The translations under genes were made by a program, and so were the position numbers. The notes beneath the pieces were generated by a model. That model saw nothing but the letters and a program-made list of their open reading frames with translations, was not told where the DNA came from and searched no databases. A stretch of 64,000 bases of DNA from Agaricus subrufescens. Lineage: Eukaryota > Basidiomycota > Agaricomycetes > Agaricales > Agaricaceae. This document shows, piece after piece, positions 1 to 18,262 of the stretch (positions are counted from its first letter, which is position 1; every line of letters starts with the position of its first letter). The stretch lies in NCBI GenBank assembly GCA_029945375.1, contig CM057067.1:2108001-2172000 (forward strand), read 5' to 3'.

Positions 1-7595
<7,595 letters not shown>

Positions 7596-8490
7596 TATTT
7601 AGATGAATAAAAGAATATAACGCATCGGAGTTTGTTGTAATATGTCTTATTATATTAGTGAAGAATGGGGGAATTGTCGGGATGAAAGCCACAGACGAAC
7701 ACAGGCTCCTACCCAGCCGACTCGATTGAGTTCGCACGTTTGGCAAACAGAGTCAAACACCGCGTTAAGAGGTGTGCTCACTCAAGCACAAAAGGGTCTC
7801 TGACCTTCATTGTGTCTCAAACTGATGCTAAGCCATCTAGATAGTGACTAGAATACTGAAACTTATGCCAACCTCATCAGAGGCTTATGGGGCAATGATT
7901 CAAAGATAATTCTAGAGTTGTAAAAGATAGTACTTGGAGAACCCGATGATACTTTGACGTAAAAGTGGTAGAGGGAATTGAATGAGGATAACGGTTTGCT
8001 ACCGTTAGATCTCATACAGAAATGTGAAAGAGATGGGGGGGGAAGCATGGAAGACCAACAGAAAGTAAGTCAGGGTAAGTGGTTGTAACTTATTCGAACT
8101 ACGTTGAAGTCTAATGGTTGGCTAAAGTTCGAGAATATGGAGACTAAGACTATAAAGGAGTAGATGAAACGAAGGGAAGGCGGGTATTTTAAGTTAGTAT
8201 ATGAACAATTATTGATCTACCTCCACAAATTACGAATACTACTGGAGTGAAATGTAGTACATAATGGCACTTTCATCAAGGGATTTGAGAGAAGCTACCA
8301 GAGAATGAAGGGGAACGAGACCGACGACAAGTTACTGATACCGCTGTTCCAAAATGGTGCTGAGATGGTTGTTAGTCCAAATCACAATGGTTTTATGTAT
8401 TCGTACCCCTCAATCCATAGTAGCTTCGGAGAGTAAGGCATCTGCTGTCAAACGACTGTATCGAAGGTCAATGATAAAATCACAGTCCCC
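7596..8490. other. intergenic stretch, no gene seen
   Basis: Between the BEACH gene stop and the assembly gap. Only short open frames on either strand, with no family I recognise and no clear repeat. It marks the change from host gene to accessory island. Confidence 0.5.
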
Positions 8491-8590
8491 NNNNNNNNNN
8501 NNNNNNNNNNNNNNNNNNNNNNNNNNNNNNNNNNNNNNNNNNNNNNNNNNNNNNNNNNNNNNNNNNNNNNNNNNNNNNNNNNNNNNNNNN
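8491..8590. other. assembly gap (100 N)
   Basis: Exactly 100 unknown bases, the conventional length for a gap of unknown size. The open frame that appears to run through it (8354-9019) is therefore not evidence of a gene. Confidence 0.99.
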
Positions 8591-8769
8591 GGCCTCTATC
8601 AGGTCAGCGCTCCAGAGCCCGGATATTACTCAGACAGAGAAGGATGCCCTATGCCTCATCTTCGACTTCGTTTTTCCCATGGAGGTATAGGGTTCTTCCT
8701 TTTCCTCTTCCTCTCTGTCATCGTCATCATCTTCGCCATCACTATCCTTGTCACACCAGTGGCTGTTCC

Positions 8770-8985
8770 GTTGCTGCTGCTGCTGCTGCTGTTGCTGTCC
8801 TGTTGCCATTGCCATCCTGTTGCCATTGCCGTCCTGTTGCCATTGCCGTCCTGTTGCCGTTGCCGCCCTGTTGCTGTCCTGTTGCCGTTGCCGCCCTGTT
8901 GCCATCCTGTTGCCGTCCTGTTGCCATCCTGTTGCCGTCCTGTTCCCATCCTGTCCTTATCCCTGTCCTTGTCCCTTGTCCTATC
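8770..8985. repeat. CTG run followed by GTTGCC-type minisatellite
   Basis: Starts with a (CTG)n run and continues as an imperfect array built from CTGTTGCC, ATTGCC and CCGTCC blocks (units of about 11-22 bp), fading into CCTGTCC units. All six frames are low complexity (Q/G/N/R-rich on the minus strand), so the open frames over it are trivial. It lies close to the gap, and such arrays commonly break assemblies. Confidence 0.9.
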
Positions 8986-9127
8986 ATTTGTTTACTGTGG
9001 TACAATTCTGTATGAATAAAAACCTTATAGAGCAATGGCCAATATGGAGCCCATAGAGAAAACTTCATTAAATCATATCTAAGCAATATAAATCAAAGCC
9101 ATATAAATGGTATCGAAGCGATATAAA

Positions 9128-11516
9128 TCAATGCGCTGCCAGTGTCAACATCTCGAAGGCGTCCTTTGAAACCCTTAGTACCTCTGTTTCGAAGTCAGGC
9201 AAAGAATTTGCCATCTCCGCTAGCCATGAGGGATCATACATCTTCCACGGCAATGAGAGTGGATATGTAATGCCGGGTACCTCTGTTCTTATCCTTGGGC
9301 AGGGTTTACTACCCCTGGTACCTTGGAAGACCGGATTCTCTGCTTCCTGGTCAATCAGTTTGAGATATTCCGTTATCTCATTAGCCCTCCATACACAAAG
9401 CTTGACCAAGAAAACAGTTATTGTCTGGCCACCCACTTTCTCCGCACCGTCTTCTTCAGATGACATCCCGTCAACAGATAGGTATTCCAGCATGGAACGG
9501 AAGTATTTCCACGCTTTAAGGTCTACTGCATTTTGACAGGTCTTGATCTCAATGACCTCTTGAACAACCCTTTTCCTTTTATCGTATTTCTATTGAATAT
9601 CAAATAGATAAATTGTATAAGTAGCAGGTCCTAGATCTTGAACTTACATTTTGTTTACGGGCCCTGGATGTTACAGCCTTGCTTCGCCTGATCTTGTAAT
9701 TGGTAGCCCTCTCGACCACTTCATCCATCGTCTCCTCTCTCCTATTCTCCATGGAAAACCTCTGCTGTCCTTGAGACCAGGCCTCACGGGAGCGTTTCAA
9801 CTGTCCTTGGAATAATCCGAGGAGATAATCATCGTCTACTTTTGCAATATCCCAGCGTCCATCTTCCTCCACCTCATCGCACAAATCTTTGACCATGCGT
9901 TTGAGAAGAATTTGGTTCCATCGGCATTTTGTCCAACCCTTGCCAAAATCGAGTTCCCAGGAGTCTTCTGGGATGTACCCATTTCGTTCACAGACCAGCA
10001 CAGCATCACTTTTTGCTGGTGTATAAACCACAAAGTCATCCATTGTTGATATATTGTACCTTAGACGCCAGTGTCACCGAACTTGATTCTGGCCAATGGT
10101 TCAGAGATTGATACTTTTGACGATTCAATTACTTACCTTCCACTGTAGATCGTCCTCTTGGCTTATCAAGGCCTGCTGCTTTTTGACAGAATCCCTTGTT
10201 CCTACCCAACCTCCACGAATTTGTTGACGGGTGCTTGATATTTCCACTTTTTGGGCCCCTATTTGTTTGAGTACTTCGGTGACAATCAATCCAACGGTGT
10301 CACGTGAAGTGGGTAAGGTTGAGGGGTCAAACGATTGAGACCCATGCTCTGTTAGGTTGGGACTGGTAGGGGTAGGCGAATTGGACCTGGCGGTGTCAGC
10401 TGGCCGCAAGGGGACAATGTTGAGCGTGGGGCCAGGATTTTGCAGGCTGCCTTGTTGGCGGCTCCAGTGACCATAGGTCCGGCGTACTGGAGGCTTCGTT
10501 GAGGATGCCTGCATTGGTTCCCTTTGATGGGCTGGAGATGGCGTAGCCCGTGGATGATGACTTGGAGGTACCGTACTTTGATGCTATGTGGTGGATTAGA
10601 TGGTGTGGTTATGATAGCATGTGGATATCTTACTTGATTACGGTTGTCCCGGTTCAATATGGCTCAAAGAGATATTAGCTCGTTATCACATTCAGCCTTG
10701 TGGGACAGTCAGGCGGTGTTCAGTAGGAAGGATAGATGAAAGATTACCATTTGGCGTTCATATTCAGCTACTCGCTCCTCCTATACAGCTGTGAGCGAGT
10801 GAGCGAGTGAGAGATGGGAGCAAGAAAGCTTACCAGCTCTTTGTTGCGTTGAGACTCCACTGACAATTTTGCTTCCTGCGCAAGGATATGGTTTGCCATC
10901 TGGTTTTCAGTTGATGCCTGCTCTTTTTCTTGCCTTTCTAGTTGCCCTCTAAGTCTTTGATAGCGTAGGCTCAGCTGTCCAGTCTCCTCATCTTTACCGA
11001 CAAGTTTAGCTTCCATTCCGGTCAGCCGACGCTCTAGATCAGCCTTTTCTGATGCTGCGGCACATTTGGTGAACCTAACCCGCTGGTGGTGAATACCCGC
11101 TCTTTCTCCTTGAAAGCGAACCTCATCCTGCATCTAGGTAGGTCAATTAGTGAGCGGTGAAGCACTTAAGATTACCAACTTACTTTATCCATAGCAACAC
11201 GGCTAGGTCCAGCTACCGCAAAACGCTTGTGAGCTGAAATTTCCACCTCGTAAGGTGCTTCCACTTCTTGAGGAGGCATATCCGTGTCTTGAGGTGGCTG
11301 CGTGTTCTGAGAAGGCATCTCTGTGTCTTGAGATGCCTTTACGGACTCTTCAAGTAATTCATCCACCTCGCAAACAGCATGGGTGAGAGGTAGCAGGTGC
11401 CCTGCCAGTCCCTCTTGCATTGAAACATCGAGCTGCTCAGCAACCGAAGGTGCACCATCCATGGAAACATCAAGTTGTACTGAGATGGTGGAATTGAGTT
11501 CTGATGTGTTGGTCAT
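9128..11516 (-). pseudogene. Agaricomycete coiled-coil 'DGMSSEE' family protein, copy 1, one in-frame stop
   Basis: Six exons splice cleanly: 11516-11184, 11127-10834, 10780-10748, 10583-10137, 10088-9648 and 9589-9128, all phase 0, 670 codons in total. Exon 1 has repeated QLDVSM and PPQDTDMPP-type segments. Exon 2 is a coiled coil (SEKADLERRLTGMEAKLVG onward). Exon 5 has DDFVVYTPA and DFGKGWTKCRWN. Exon 6 has YLSVDGMSSEED, FQGTRGSKPCPRIRTE and the C-terminal SKDAFEMLTLAAH. I recognise this as a very common mushroom family near DNA transposons; its function is unknown. The only defect is a TGA at 10074-10076, where copy 2 (49673-51048) has CGA. It could still be expressed if read through or spliced differently. 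Confidence 0.6.
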
Positions 11517-11777
11517 AGTGAGAGGATGCAGATTGGACAGGATATAGTTTATAAGATAACTTGTGCACGAACTGTCGCCTTTTAATGACTGTACAGTCGA
11601 TCACAGTATACAATAACAAATCCAAAAGCAGAAATAGACAAATGGAGAGATTGTAAGCGTCAGATCACGAGCTCCTTTGGGATAGGTGCACGTCAAGAGC
11701 CTTGAAACCGGCGAATTTGTGGCAATACCCTTTATCGTAAACTCAATGTTATTGTCTCTGTACAATGAGAAACATGC

Positions 11778-12228
11778 TTACTTTTTCAACGTAGAGTCCA
11801 GGAGTTGCGTGTCAGAGGATCTGAGATTGACGAGGGACTGGTTTCTCCGCGAGACTTGCAACACAACTAAATCTCCTTGTATGCCTAGGAGAGCATTGTG
11901 AGGTAGCCGAGTGTGCCTCTTGAAGAAGATCCGGAAACTTAACAAACGCCGACCTCTAGTGATCCGAAGATAACAGTCATGGATGTAGCTCTGAGTTAGA
12001 GTGTCGCCCAGGACATCCTCGATGGTTGGATATTGGACCCCTCCGGGATTTTTGGAGGAGCGTGTGTAGACAGACACGTTCTTTGGTTTTGTATGACACG
12101 ATGAATACAAACGACCCCTGAGAAATACGCTGCAGCTAGGCTGAGGCCTACTTAAGCCAGATAATGGTCAAGCAGAAGGTTTCTTGACTTACCTTCAGCG
12201 GAGTGAGGAATTTCCGTTGATTGACCAT
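11778..12228 (-). CDS. small transposon-associated Agaricomycete protein ('GDLVVLQV...VNLR')
   Basis: Two exons, 12228-12193 (12 codons from ATG) and 12140-11778, joined by a 52-nt intron with a CAG acceptor; 132 residues. The C-terminal part reads LGIQGDLVVLQVSRRN, then SLVNLRSSDTQLLDSTLKK. It resembles a short protein family common in mushroom genomes with the pattern GD-hydrophobic-V-R followed by VNMR-x2-D. Function unknown. It is in the same orientation as its neighbours at 9128-11516 and 12754-14209. Family assignment is from memory. Confidence 0.5.
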
Positions 12229-12571
12229 GCTTTGAGTTTTGGAGATGTAACGTCAAATCTCCGCTCTTAAAGAGGAGCAAGCTTGGAGCCTACTGGACGG
12301 TAATTAAAAAACAACAGAGAGAAACTCACAAAAAGCACAAAAACAAGGGCGGAGGGGATGGGTCAGAAGAATAAGTAATGGAGACCCTCTCGGCAACATG
12401 AAGATGCTCACAAAAGTTGCTGTGGTCACCAACGGTGGTACCAAGGGGTGAAATGTAGCAGAGCAGCAGGTGTCTTGGTGGCGCATATGACACACAATAC
12501 CCATATTCAAAGGGGTGTAGAAGCTTTGAATGTAATAATCCCAGTTCGATCTAAGTCTACTCTGCAAATTA

Positions 12572-12651
12572 AATCCTCATGATCCAGGTCCTCATGATCC
12601 AGTGGGGCCTATCCACCAGTGGGGCCTATCCACCAGTGGGGCCTGTCCATC
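12572..12651. repeat. short tandem repeats (14 bp x2, then 17 bp x3)
   Basis: CATGATCCAGGTCCT occurs twice in tandem, followed directly by three tandem copies of the 17-mer AGTGGGGCCTATCCACC (12601-12617, 12618-12634, and 12635-12651 with two changes). It lies between two genes, and no coding signal crosses it. Confidence 0.85.
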
Positions 12652-12753
12652 ACCGCCACATTGAATTTTGATAGTAAGCCTTGCTATATGCGAAACAAAG
12701 AGACCTAGTACATACTACCACGTCTATTATGAGCCCACTTCCATTGCCTACCC

Positions 12754-14209
12754 CTAGAGACCCCACATAGCCGTCATAAAACCTCCTAGATTTTGCCAGA
12801 CAAAAGCAAGCGACGCTAGTATCATACATATCTCTAAGATACCGGCTTTGTGATTGGTTGAAGGGGCGGGTCGAGGGGCTTGTTCTGGTCCTACTTGTTT
12901 CTTTGTCTTTCGCCAGATTATTACCTCACTTTTTTCCCCTTCTAATCCCGACCTGGCTGCAAAGATAGTTGGGACCATGTCCACGTCGGCGGCCTGCTTA
13001 TTTATCAGAAAACCCAACATGTTTGGACGTAACCACTAACCGAGATGATCTGCACTCTTTGATTGGAGCCAAGATCGAGTTTGTCTACAACCTCCCCACT
13101 TCGCCTGTCAAAGACATAAACTTTACCATGGTCACTGCCGATGACTATGCAGCTCCAATCCTCAGCAAAGGATACTTGACATGCTCTCATTGATTTTGTA
13201 GTTGGGACCGGATATGTGCGAACCCTAGCCCCAGAACTGAGACGATACAGAGCTGCTCCCTCAAGCGGATCGTCAATGACAAACACACTGCCCCGCTCAT
13301 TAACATCGGCATCCCCTCTGATCAAAATGTTAATGGTAATAAATTGTAGAATTTGCAGGCTTACATCATGCCGCCTGTCTTGAAAGAATTCTCCACTCTA
13401 CCATCACTTGTCTTCAGAGTATGGCTGTAGATCATAAGCGTGATGAGACAAGTATGAAGTAAACCGATACTCACACCAGACCATCATGTAATCCAAACAC
13501 TAGGAGAGAGCGGTCTTCACTGTTGATGGGTCCAAAGGCAATGGCCTTTGGGATACAGTCACCGGCGCAGATTGTGACAGAAATCATGTTATTTGCGGGA
13601 AGTTCCTAAAATAATCTGATAAATCTACTGAAAACTTATTTTAAAAAAAGCGCAGTGTCCCTGTTTCGTCAACAGCGAACAGCTGGACAACAGCGTTACG
13701 GTTGCAGACAGCAAGGCAATTAGATGAGGCATCGTAAGCGATACTAGTAACCTCAGATGGCTTTGCGAGTTGAACGCAGTAGGTCTCTTCAAATGTTGCC
13801 TTTTTACCAGATAAGAATGAGAGAGACCAAGCATTGGATTACTCACCCCTGTACCCGCTTTCTTGACTTCTTTCCATTCTACGAGGAAACCGGCCTGAGT
13901 GCCATAGATTAGACCGAGTTCCAGCTTGTCTTCATGCTGTAGCCAGGTGAGAGCAGTTGTCGCTCCTCTTAAGCCTGCTTTCGAAGGTGACCTGAGTTTA
14001 GCTTTAGTGCGTAAATTCCAGATTGTGACACCATTGCTTCCTAATATGGGTCAGTGAGTAATACGGCTGACAGGTCGTAGATTCTTACCACCACAAGCCA
14101 ACTTTCCATCCTGGGTTGCACGCATACACAGTATAGTGCCAGTGTGCGTAAAAACTGCAGCTTTGCAATAGGATACCTGCCTAGCGTCTTGCAAAATTTC
14201 TGAGGACAT
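12754..14209 (-). CDS. WD40 protein with C-terminal membrane segment (Agaricomycete multi-copy family)
   Basis: Seven exons with 47-50 nt introns: 14209-14089, 14040-13847, 13799 to about 13650, 13605-13475, 13424-13365, 13317-13041 and 12993-12754. WD40 blades are visible at SNGVTIWNLRTKAKL, SNCLAVCNRNAVVQLFAVDE, LLVFGLHDGLVHTLK and VIGSDHGKVYVFDRRSGEVV. The last exon (from AADVDMVPTIF) ends with a hydrophobic stretch, LEICMILASLAFVWQNLGGF, probably one membrane span. I recognise the arrangement as a mushroom WD40 family often found among transposable elements. One splice is unclear: after DETGTLR the frame meets TAA in a poly-T run (about 13640-13650) with no good donor, so this copy may be damaged there. 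It shares a 195-bp intergenic region with the divergent gene at 14405. Confidence 0.6.
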
Positions 14210-14404
14210 GATTGGAAAGAAAATTGGGAGGCATCTCCATGTTTTGAACTACCGCAAACAAAAGCATGAGGGGTTGGTAGCAACGGGAAGGTTGGAGTGG
14301 TAACGCAGTCTTTTGTAGGCCACTGGTACTGTGCTATTGTTTCAATTGTCAACGCTTTTGCCTTTAAGAAAGGCTTCAGCCAACAACTATTGCTCACAAC
14401 TAAG

Positions 14405-15197
14405 ATGGTCGATACGAAGCACATCCCTCCCTTGGCACCAGCATTGCCCCCTCCACCTCCTTTGATTGTACTCTTGAACGAAACAGACCTTACAGTCGAG
14501 AGCTTCCCTGATGTATTGTTGAATGAAGATTTGCCATTGGCCAGCCCCCGTGTCCGCTTTCATCCATACAAGCAACCATCCCCTTCACCTATTCTTTCAC
14601 CTTCCTCACTTCCTTTGTCACCTCCACCTCCTTTGCCCCATAGACAGTGGTCCACGCTCACTTTCCGGAATGTTCGGCGTCAAGGCCCAATCATGGACAG
14701 CGATGAGCTATTGGACGAATCAAGTGACCTTTCTGCTGTAGAATCTTCTGAGGAATCAACCCCACGGGGGACTCCCATCCCACAGGCAGCCTGGAGCAGC
14801 CAGGTTGCCAAAAAGATCCAGATTAAGCGGCCAGTAGGAGCAGGGAGGAAGAATTTATCAGAGCTGGTGGATTGGGATACTACGCTTATGACGGCCATCA
14901 AGGATGATGCACGACAGCTCATGCTGAAGAAGCTGGATCCAACAAAATGCTTTAAAATGCAAGACAAGAGCAGGACGTCTTCTGTCAGGCAAGAGGTAAG
15001 GCCTCCTACATCGGATCTAAGCAAGGTGTCCTAATGTCTTCTAGATGGTAAAGAAATATCCAATTCTCGATAATTACGTGAACATGTGGCCGCTTGATGT
15101 CATATTAATTACTCTCTTGAAGTACAGGTCGTCACATAGCAGGGATGTAGGGCAAACGATAACTAGGACCGCCCATTGGGGTAGGGACAGGGGGTAA
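14405..15197 (+). CDS. proline-rich Agaricomycete family protein, unknown function
   Basis: Two exons, 14405-14995 and 15045-15197 (49-nt intron, GTAAG to CTAG), 247 residues. The N-terminus is proline-rich and disordered (PPPPPLIVLLNE, SPSPILSPSSLPLSPPPPL), then an acidic stretch (DELLDESSDLSAVESSEES). The conserved part is VGAGRKNLSELVDWD...KLDPTKCFKMQ, joined by the splice to KKYPILDNYVNMWPLD and LLKYRSSHSR. The KYPxLxNYxxxWPxD pattern is one I recall from a mushroom family commonly found with large DNA transposons. An upstream in-frame ATG (14297) would add 36 residues; I prefer 14405 because the divergent WD40 gene starts at 14209. Confidence 0.55.
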
Positions 15198-15294
15198 AGG
15201 GCAGGCTCTTGCACAACAAGCCTGTGAGGGCGTAAGGGCGTAAGGGGTAACAGAGCGGAGAAATGTATATTAATGAATTATGATGAAAATAGCT

Positions 15295-16826
15295 TTATAC
15301 TAGCTCGCCGAGTTCTTCTAGCTTGCTGAACCAGGTAGCACCAGATGGTGCGGTAATATCCCGGGCAGCCTGCATCCTTTTTCTCTCCTCAGCGCTCATA
15401 GAACTCAAAGTTTGAAAGCCATTATCTACAAAGCGGAAGAGCCCACCACCGGTGTAAAATGTAATTGATGCTCTTTTATCTCCTGCTTTCAAGGTGGTAT
15501 TGCTGTGGGTAATCGCAGCTGATGGTATTAGAGCAGCCGAACCTGCCGGAAACTGGACAACTACTCGAGGCTCGTGGAGCACCAAATGGCCGCCAGCAAC
15601 ATGGTCAAAGTCTCCAAGAGCCACCACAGCGCACCATCCATGCGCAAGATTCATAGAATCTCTGTGGGGTCTTGTGACTACAGAGGGACCAACATTAGGG
15701 CAGTGGGATGCAAAAACACTCTTCTTGCTAATTCTTGTGATATGGGAGTACTCCGGTCTCAATAATGCCAGGTTGAGGGCATCACGGTACCTTTCATAAA
15801 GTTTTGGAGCCCATCGATTGAAAGCACCTGATATGTTGGTATCAGAGAGAGGGACCTCCACTCAAAAACTTTGCTTCTTACCGTCACAAAAGCCGAGAGC
15901 ACGCCTTACTGGGCGGGTTCCCAGGAGATTGTCAAGGAAAGGCTCTAATTTTGCGGGGGCTGTTTTAGTTATGGTACCTGAGCCAGGACCATGGGTAACA
16001 CCGGAGTCCAAAGCTGGATAGCTGCCATGTCGATGATCAGAGTACTTTGCGGGAAGACCGCTTTTCCTCAGGCGTTCCAGCTCACTGTAGAGCTCTTGAC
16101 AACTTGTGAGGTAGCTATCCCCCTCTGGCCTGCCCGCAAAAACAGCAAATATGTGCCCCTTATTATCTAAGAGGGGCTTGGGCTTGATCCCTACAAGATA
16201 GTCAGACGATGAGCAAAGTGATGTAAGGATAGAAGCCTACCATCCCAAGCAATAAGAGCATAGCCTTGAGATAACAGAGTTCTGACGTCGCCATGAGGGA
16301 AATGGTCAACTTTAGAACCCAAATGGATTCCGTTGTAGCCACCTCCTTGAGCTTTGATGCTGGAGTAATTGAAACCGGTGTGGATGGGTGAACTAGAGAT
16401 TTTGACCACTTGGCGATCCTGCTGGGTGCAGCGATGCCCATCCAGGTTTCTTGTAGCAGCAACGTGAGCCTGGCGCCGACAATGGGCGCCAGTGTTGGTC
16501 ACCGATAAGCGGCTCTCTTTCCTAGGGCATTTTGTTTTGCACCTGTATTTCTTCTTTGCTGGAAGTTCGGCCTCGTTGGTGTCCTGGGCATCGTGTGCAG
16601 GGCTCCGCAATCGCTTGAGAGCAGAATGTTCAAGCTGTTGAACATGGTCAATTGTAGATGGTGTGCGTTCTAAGGTACTCATAGGTTTGCCTGGGTTAGG
16701 TTCTGATTGTTGGGCATGGGGGGGTGTGGATGGAAAATGAGCCAAGGTACCCATAAATTCACGCCCACTGCGTGTCCTGCGTTGCACGTATAGCGATGAT
16801 GGGTATGAGCATTGGTTAAGAGCCAT
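15295..16826 (-). CDS. TET/JBP-family 2-oxoglutarate/Fe(II) dioxygenase (5-methylcytosine oxidase-like)
   Basis: Three exons, 16826-16241, 16190-15882 and 15827-15295, with introns of 50 and 54 nt; 475 residues. Members of this fold oxidise 5-methylcytosine or thymine in DNA. The C-terminal double-stranded beta-helix keeps all expected residues: iron ligands His353 and Asp355 in TRPHRDSMNLAHGW, the distal His406 in SAAITHSNTTLKAG, and Arg417 (2-oxoglutarate contact) in DKRASITFYTGGGLFRFV. GWCAVVALGDFDHVAGGHLVL is the family hallmark. Both splices restore conserved joins (ALIAWDGIKPKPLLDN; RALGFCDGAFNRWAP); an apparent TGA near 15862 lies inside intron 2. The N-terminal 190 residues are basic (KKKYRCKTKCPRKES) and probably bind DNA or direct nuclear import. 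Fungal TET/JBP genes are known to be expanded with transposons. The exact oxidation product cannot be told from sequence. Confidence 0.85.
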
Positions 16827-16860
16827 GGATGGGGTCAGAGGTTAAGACGCAACGCGTATT

Positions 16861-17060
16861 ACAACAATAGTATAGGAGCGTGGGACACCAAGTGTTCAGG
16901 GTGGCACTCCTACGATTCAAACTAGCTATAATACGCATGTTGCAATGTGCATTGCAATAGCATGAGAGTATGGGGGCACCAAGCGTTCAGGGTAGCACTC
17001 ATACACCGTCTTACTGGGACCGCAGGGAGCAGTCGTAGGCCAGACAAGCATATGAGTATG
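16861..17060 (+). promoter_or_regulatory. TET-gene upstream block shared with the Tnp2 transposase upstream region
   Basis: Holds two copies of a repeat of about 40 bp (CACCAAG-x-GTTCAGGGT-x-GCACTC at about 16885-16908 and 16976-17000). Next comes CACCGTCTTACTGGGACCGC and a further 22 bases, nearly identical (about 3 changes in 42) to 43600-43642, upstream of the Tnp2 transposase, and to its mirror at 51067-51109. In both places the block lies some hundred bp 5' of the start codon of a leftward gene. It may be transposon subterminal repeats, a shared promoter, or both. Confidence 0.6.
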
Positions 17061-17071
17061 CAGAATGATGA

Positions 17072-17275
17072 TTAAAGCTGGTAGGCACTGGGCATCCCAG
17101 CGCGGATGAAATGAGGGGGACGGTTCATACCGCCCGCCTTGAAAATAAAGCCATCCTGGGGGTTATTCTGCTGCGCCATTTCCATATACATGGGCCCTAG
17201 AAGAGAAATAGAACGAACTAATAAAAGGGGTGAGCAACAACTTACCTCGGCAGTAGGTGGTGGAGTGTCGGACAA
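17072..17275 (-). other. possible 3' end of a small spliced gene
   Basis: An exon encoding GPMYMEMAQQNNPQDG and ending RAGMPSAYQL follows a plausible 49-nt intron (GTAAGT...TTCTAG), before which the frame reads SDTPPPTAE. No start codon is visible in that frame. Family not recognised; it may be the tail of a gene truncated at about 17280. Confidence 0.25.
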
Positions 17276-17581
17276 AGATTAGGAGGGTGTCACACTGTCA
17301 CACCAACGACGTCGGGGACGCAACGCGACGCGGATCTGTAGAAGTGATAGAAGTGACAGTGTGTAATGATATAATGTTCTTTGTTTTCTTAAAAAAATCT
17401 GGGTTTATTACGCGACACTTAGACAATCACTCAAGCAATGTCCATAGTACGCTACTGAGGGTATACGAGTAACTGAGTCCAGACGAGATTGGGGAAAAGG
17501 CAAATGCTCCAGAGCTTCTGCTGAGGAACTCCGCAGAGCCGTTAATGTAGGGACCACGCAGATGCAAGGGCCTCAAGCTGG

Positions 17582-18262
17582 TCAGGGCAATGCCGATGAA
17601 GCAAACATCATAAGCAAAAATGCGGTCATGATGGCCTCGGGCAAGGAGAGTTTCGACAAAGCAATGAGTAGCAGCACCTGGGGGATCGACGCGGATAGGG
17701 TCAAAATCGCTGGAGACTTGAAAGTAGGGTTCATCGGTGAGGGCGGCGTTGAAAGCAGAAGAGCCTTCAACATGCCGAAGATTGGACCTGTCAATCTTCG
17801 AGTCACAGAGGACCTTCCCAACGGGTCCCAGAGTACCACGGAAAGGGTCTTGGCAGAGCTCCCCGAAATGGACACAGATAGGGAAGTGTAGAAGTCAATA
17901 CTGTCGAAAAGAGAATCAATTTCGATCGATGTCTCCAAGCTGCTGAGTACGGAGTGCACTTGGTGACAAGAATTACGGAAATGACGGACAGCGTGCCCCT
18001 TCCCGGACAAGTCTAATTCATAGATCAACACCATGGTCTCTACTCAAAGAATTCATTGATACATACTGTTCTTGTTCTGTTCTTGCTTTTGAATTTCTGG
18101 ATGAGGTGATTGACAAGGTGATTATCAGAGTCTTCACCAAGGTTAGTATCACCAGCGGTAGCCTTGACTTTGAAGGTACCCTCCTCAATAGTAAGAAGGG
18201 AAACATCGAAAGCACCTCCACCAGGATCGAAGATGACGAGCGGTCGTGGCCTTAATAACAAC
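17582..18262 (-). pseudogene. Hsp70 (SSA-type) internal fragment
   Basis: Decayed copy of the middle of an Hsp70 gene. From the upstream end: [20 protein letters not shown] (intact family [20 protein letters not shown]), [20 protein letters not shown] (one Gly of LGGED lost), then DLSGKGHAVRHF, TSIEIDSLFDSIDFYTSL, and sequence readable at DNA level as ARFEELCQDLF after a frameshift. The ATPase N-terminus and the whole C-terminal half are missing. It is fused at its 5' side to an mL46 fragment in the same orientation. Clearly non-functional. Confidence 0.8.

Noticed and set aside
8354..9019. A 221-codon gene across the N gap
   Set aside because: It contains 100 unknown bases and then minisatellite; the frame is meaningless.
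15862..15870. Apparent in-frame TGA in the TET gene
   Set aside because: It lies inside a 54-nt GT-AG intron (15828-15881) whose removal restores a conserved join, so the gene is not interrupted.
17562..17891. Plus-strand gene opposite the Hsp70 fragment
   Set aside because: It is the complementary shadow of the Hsp70 pseudogene; no motif of its own.
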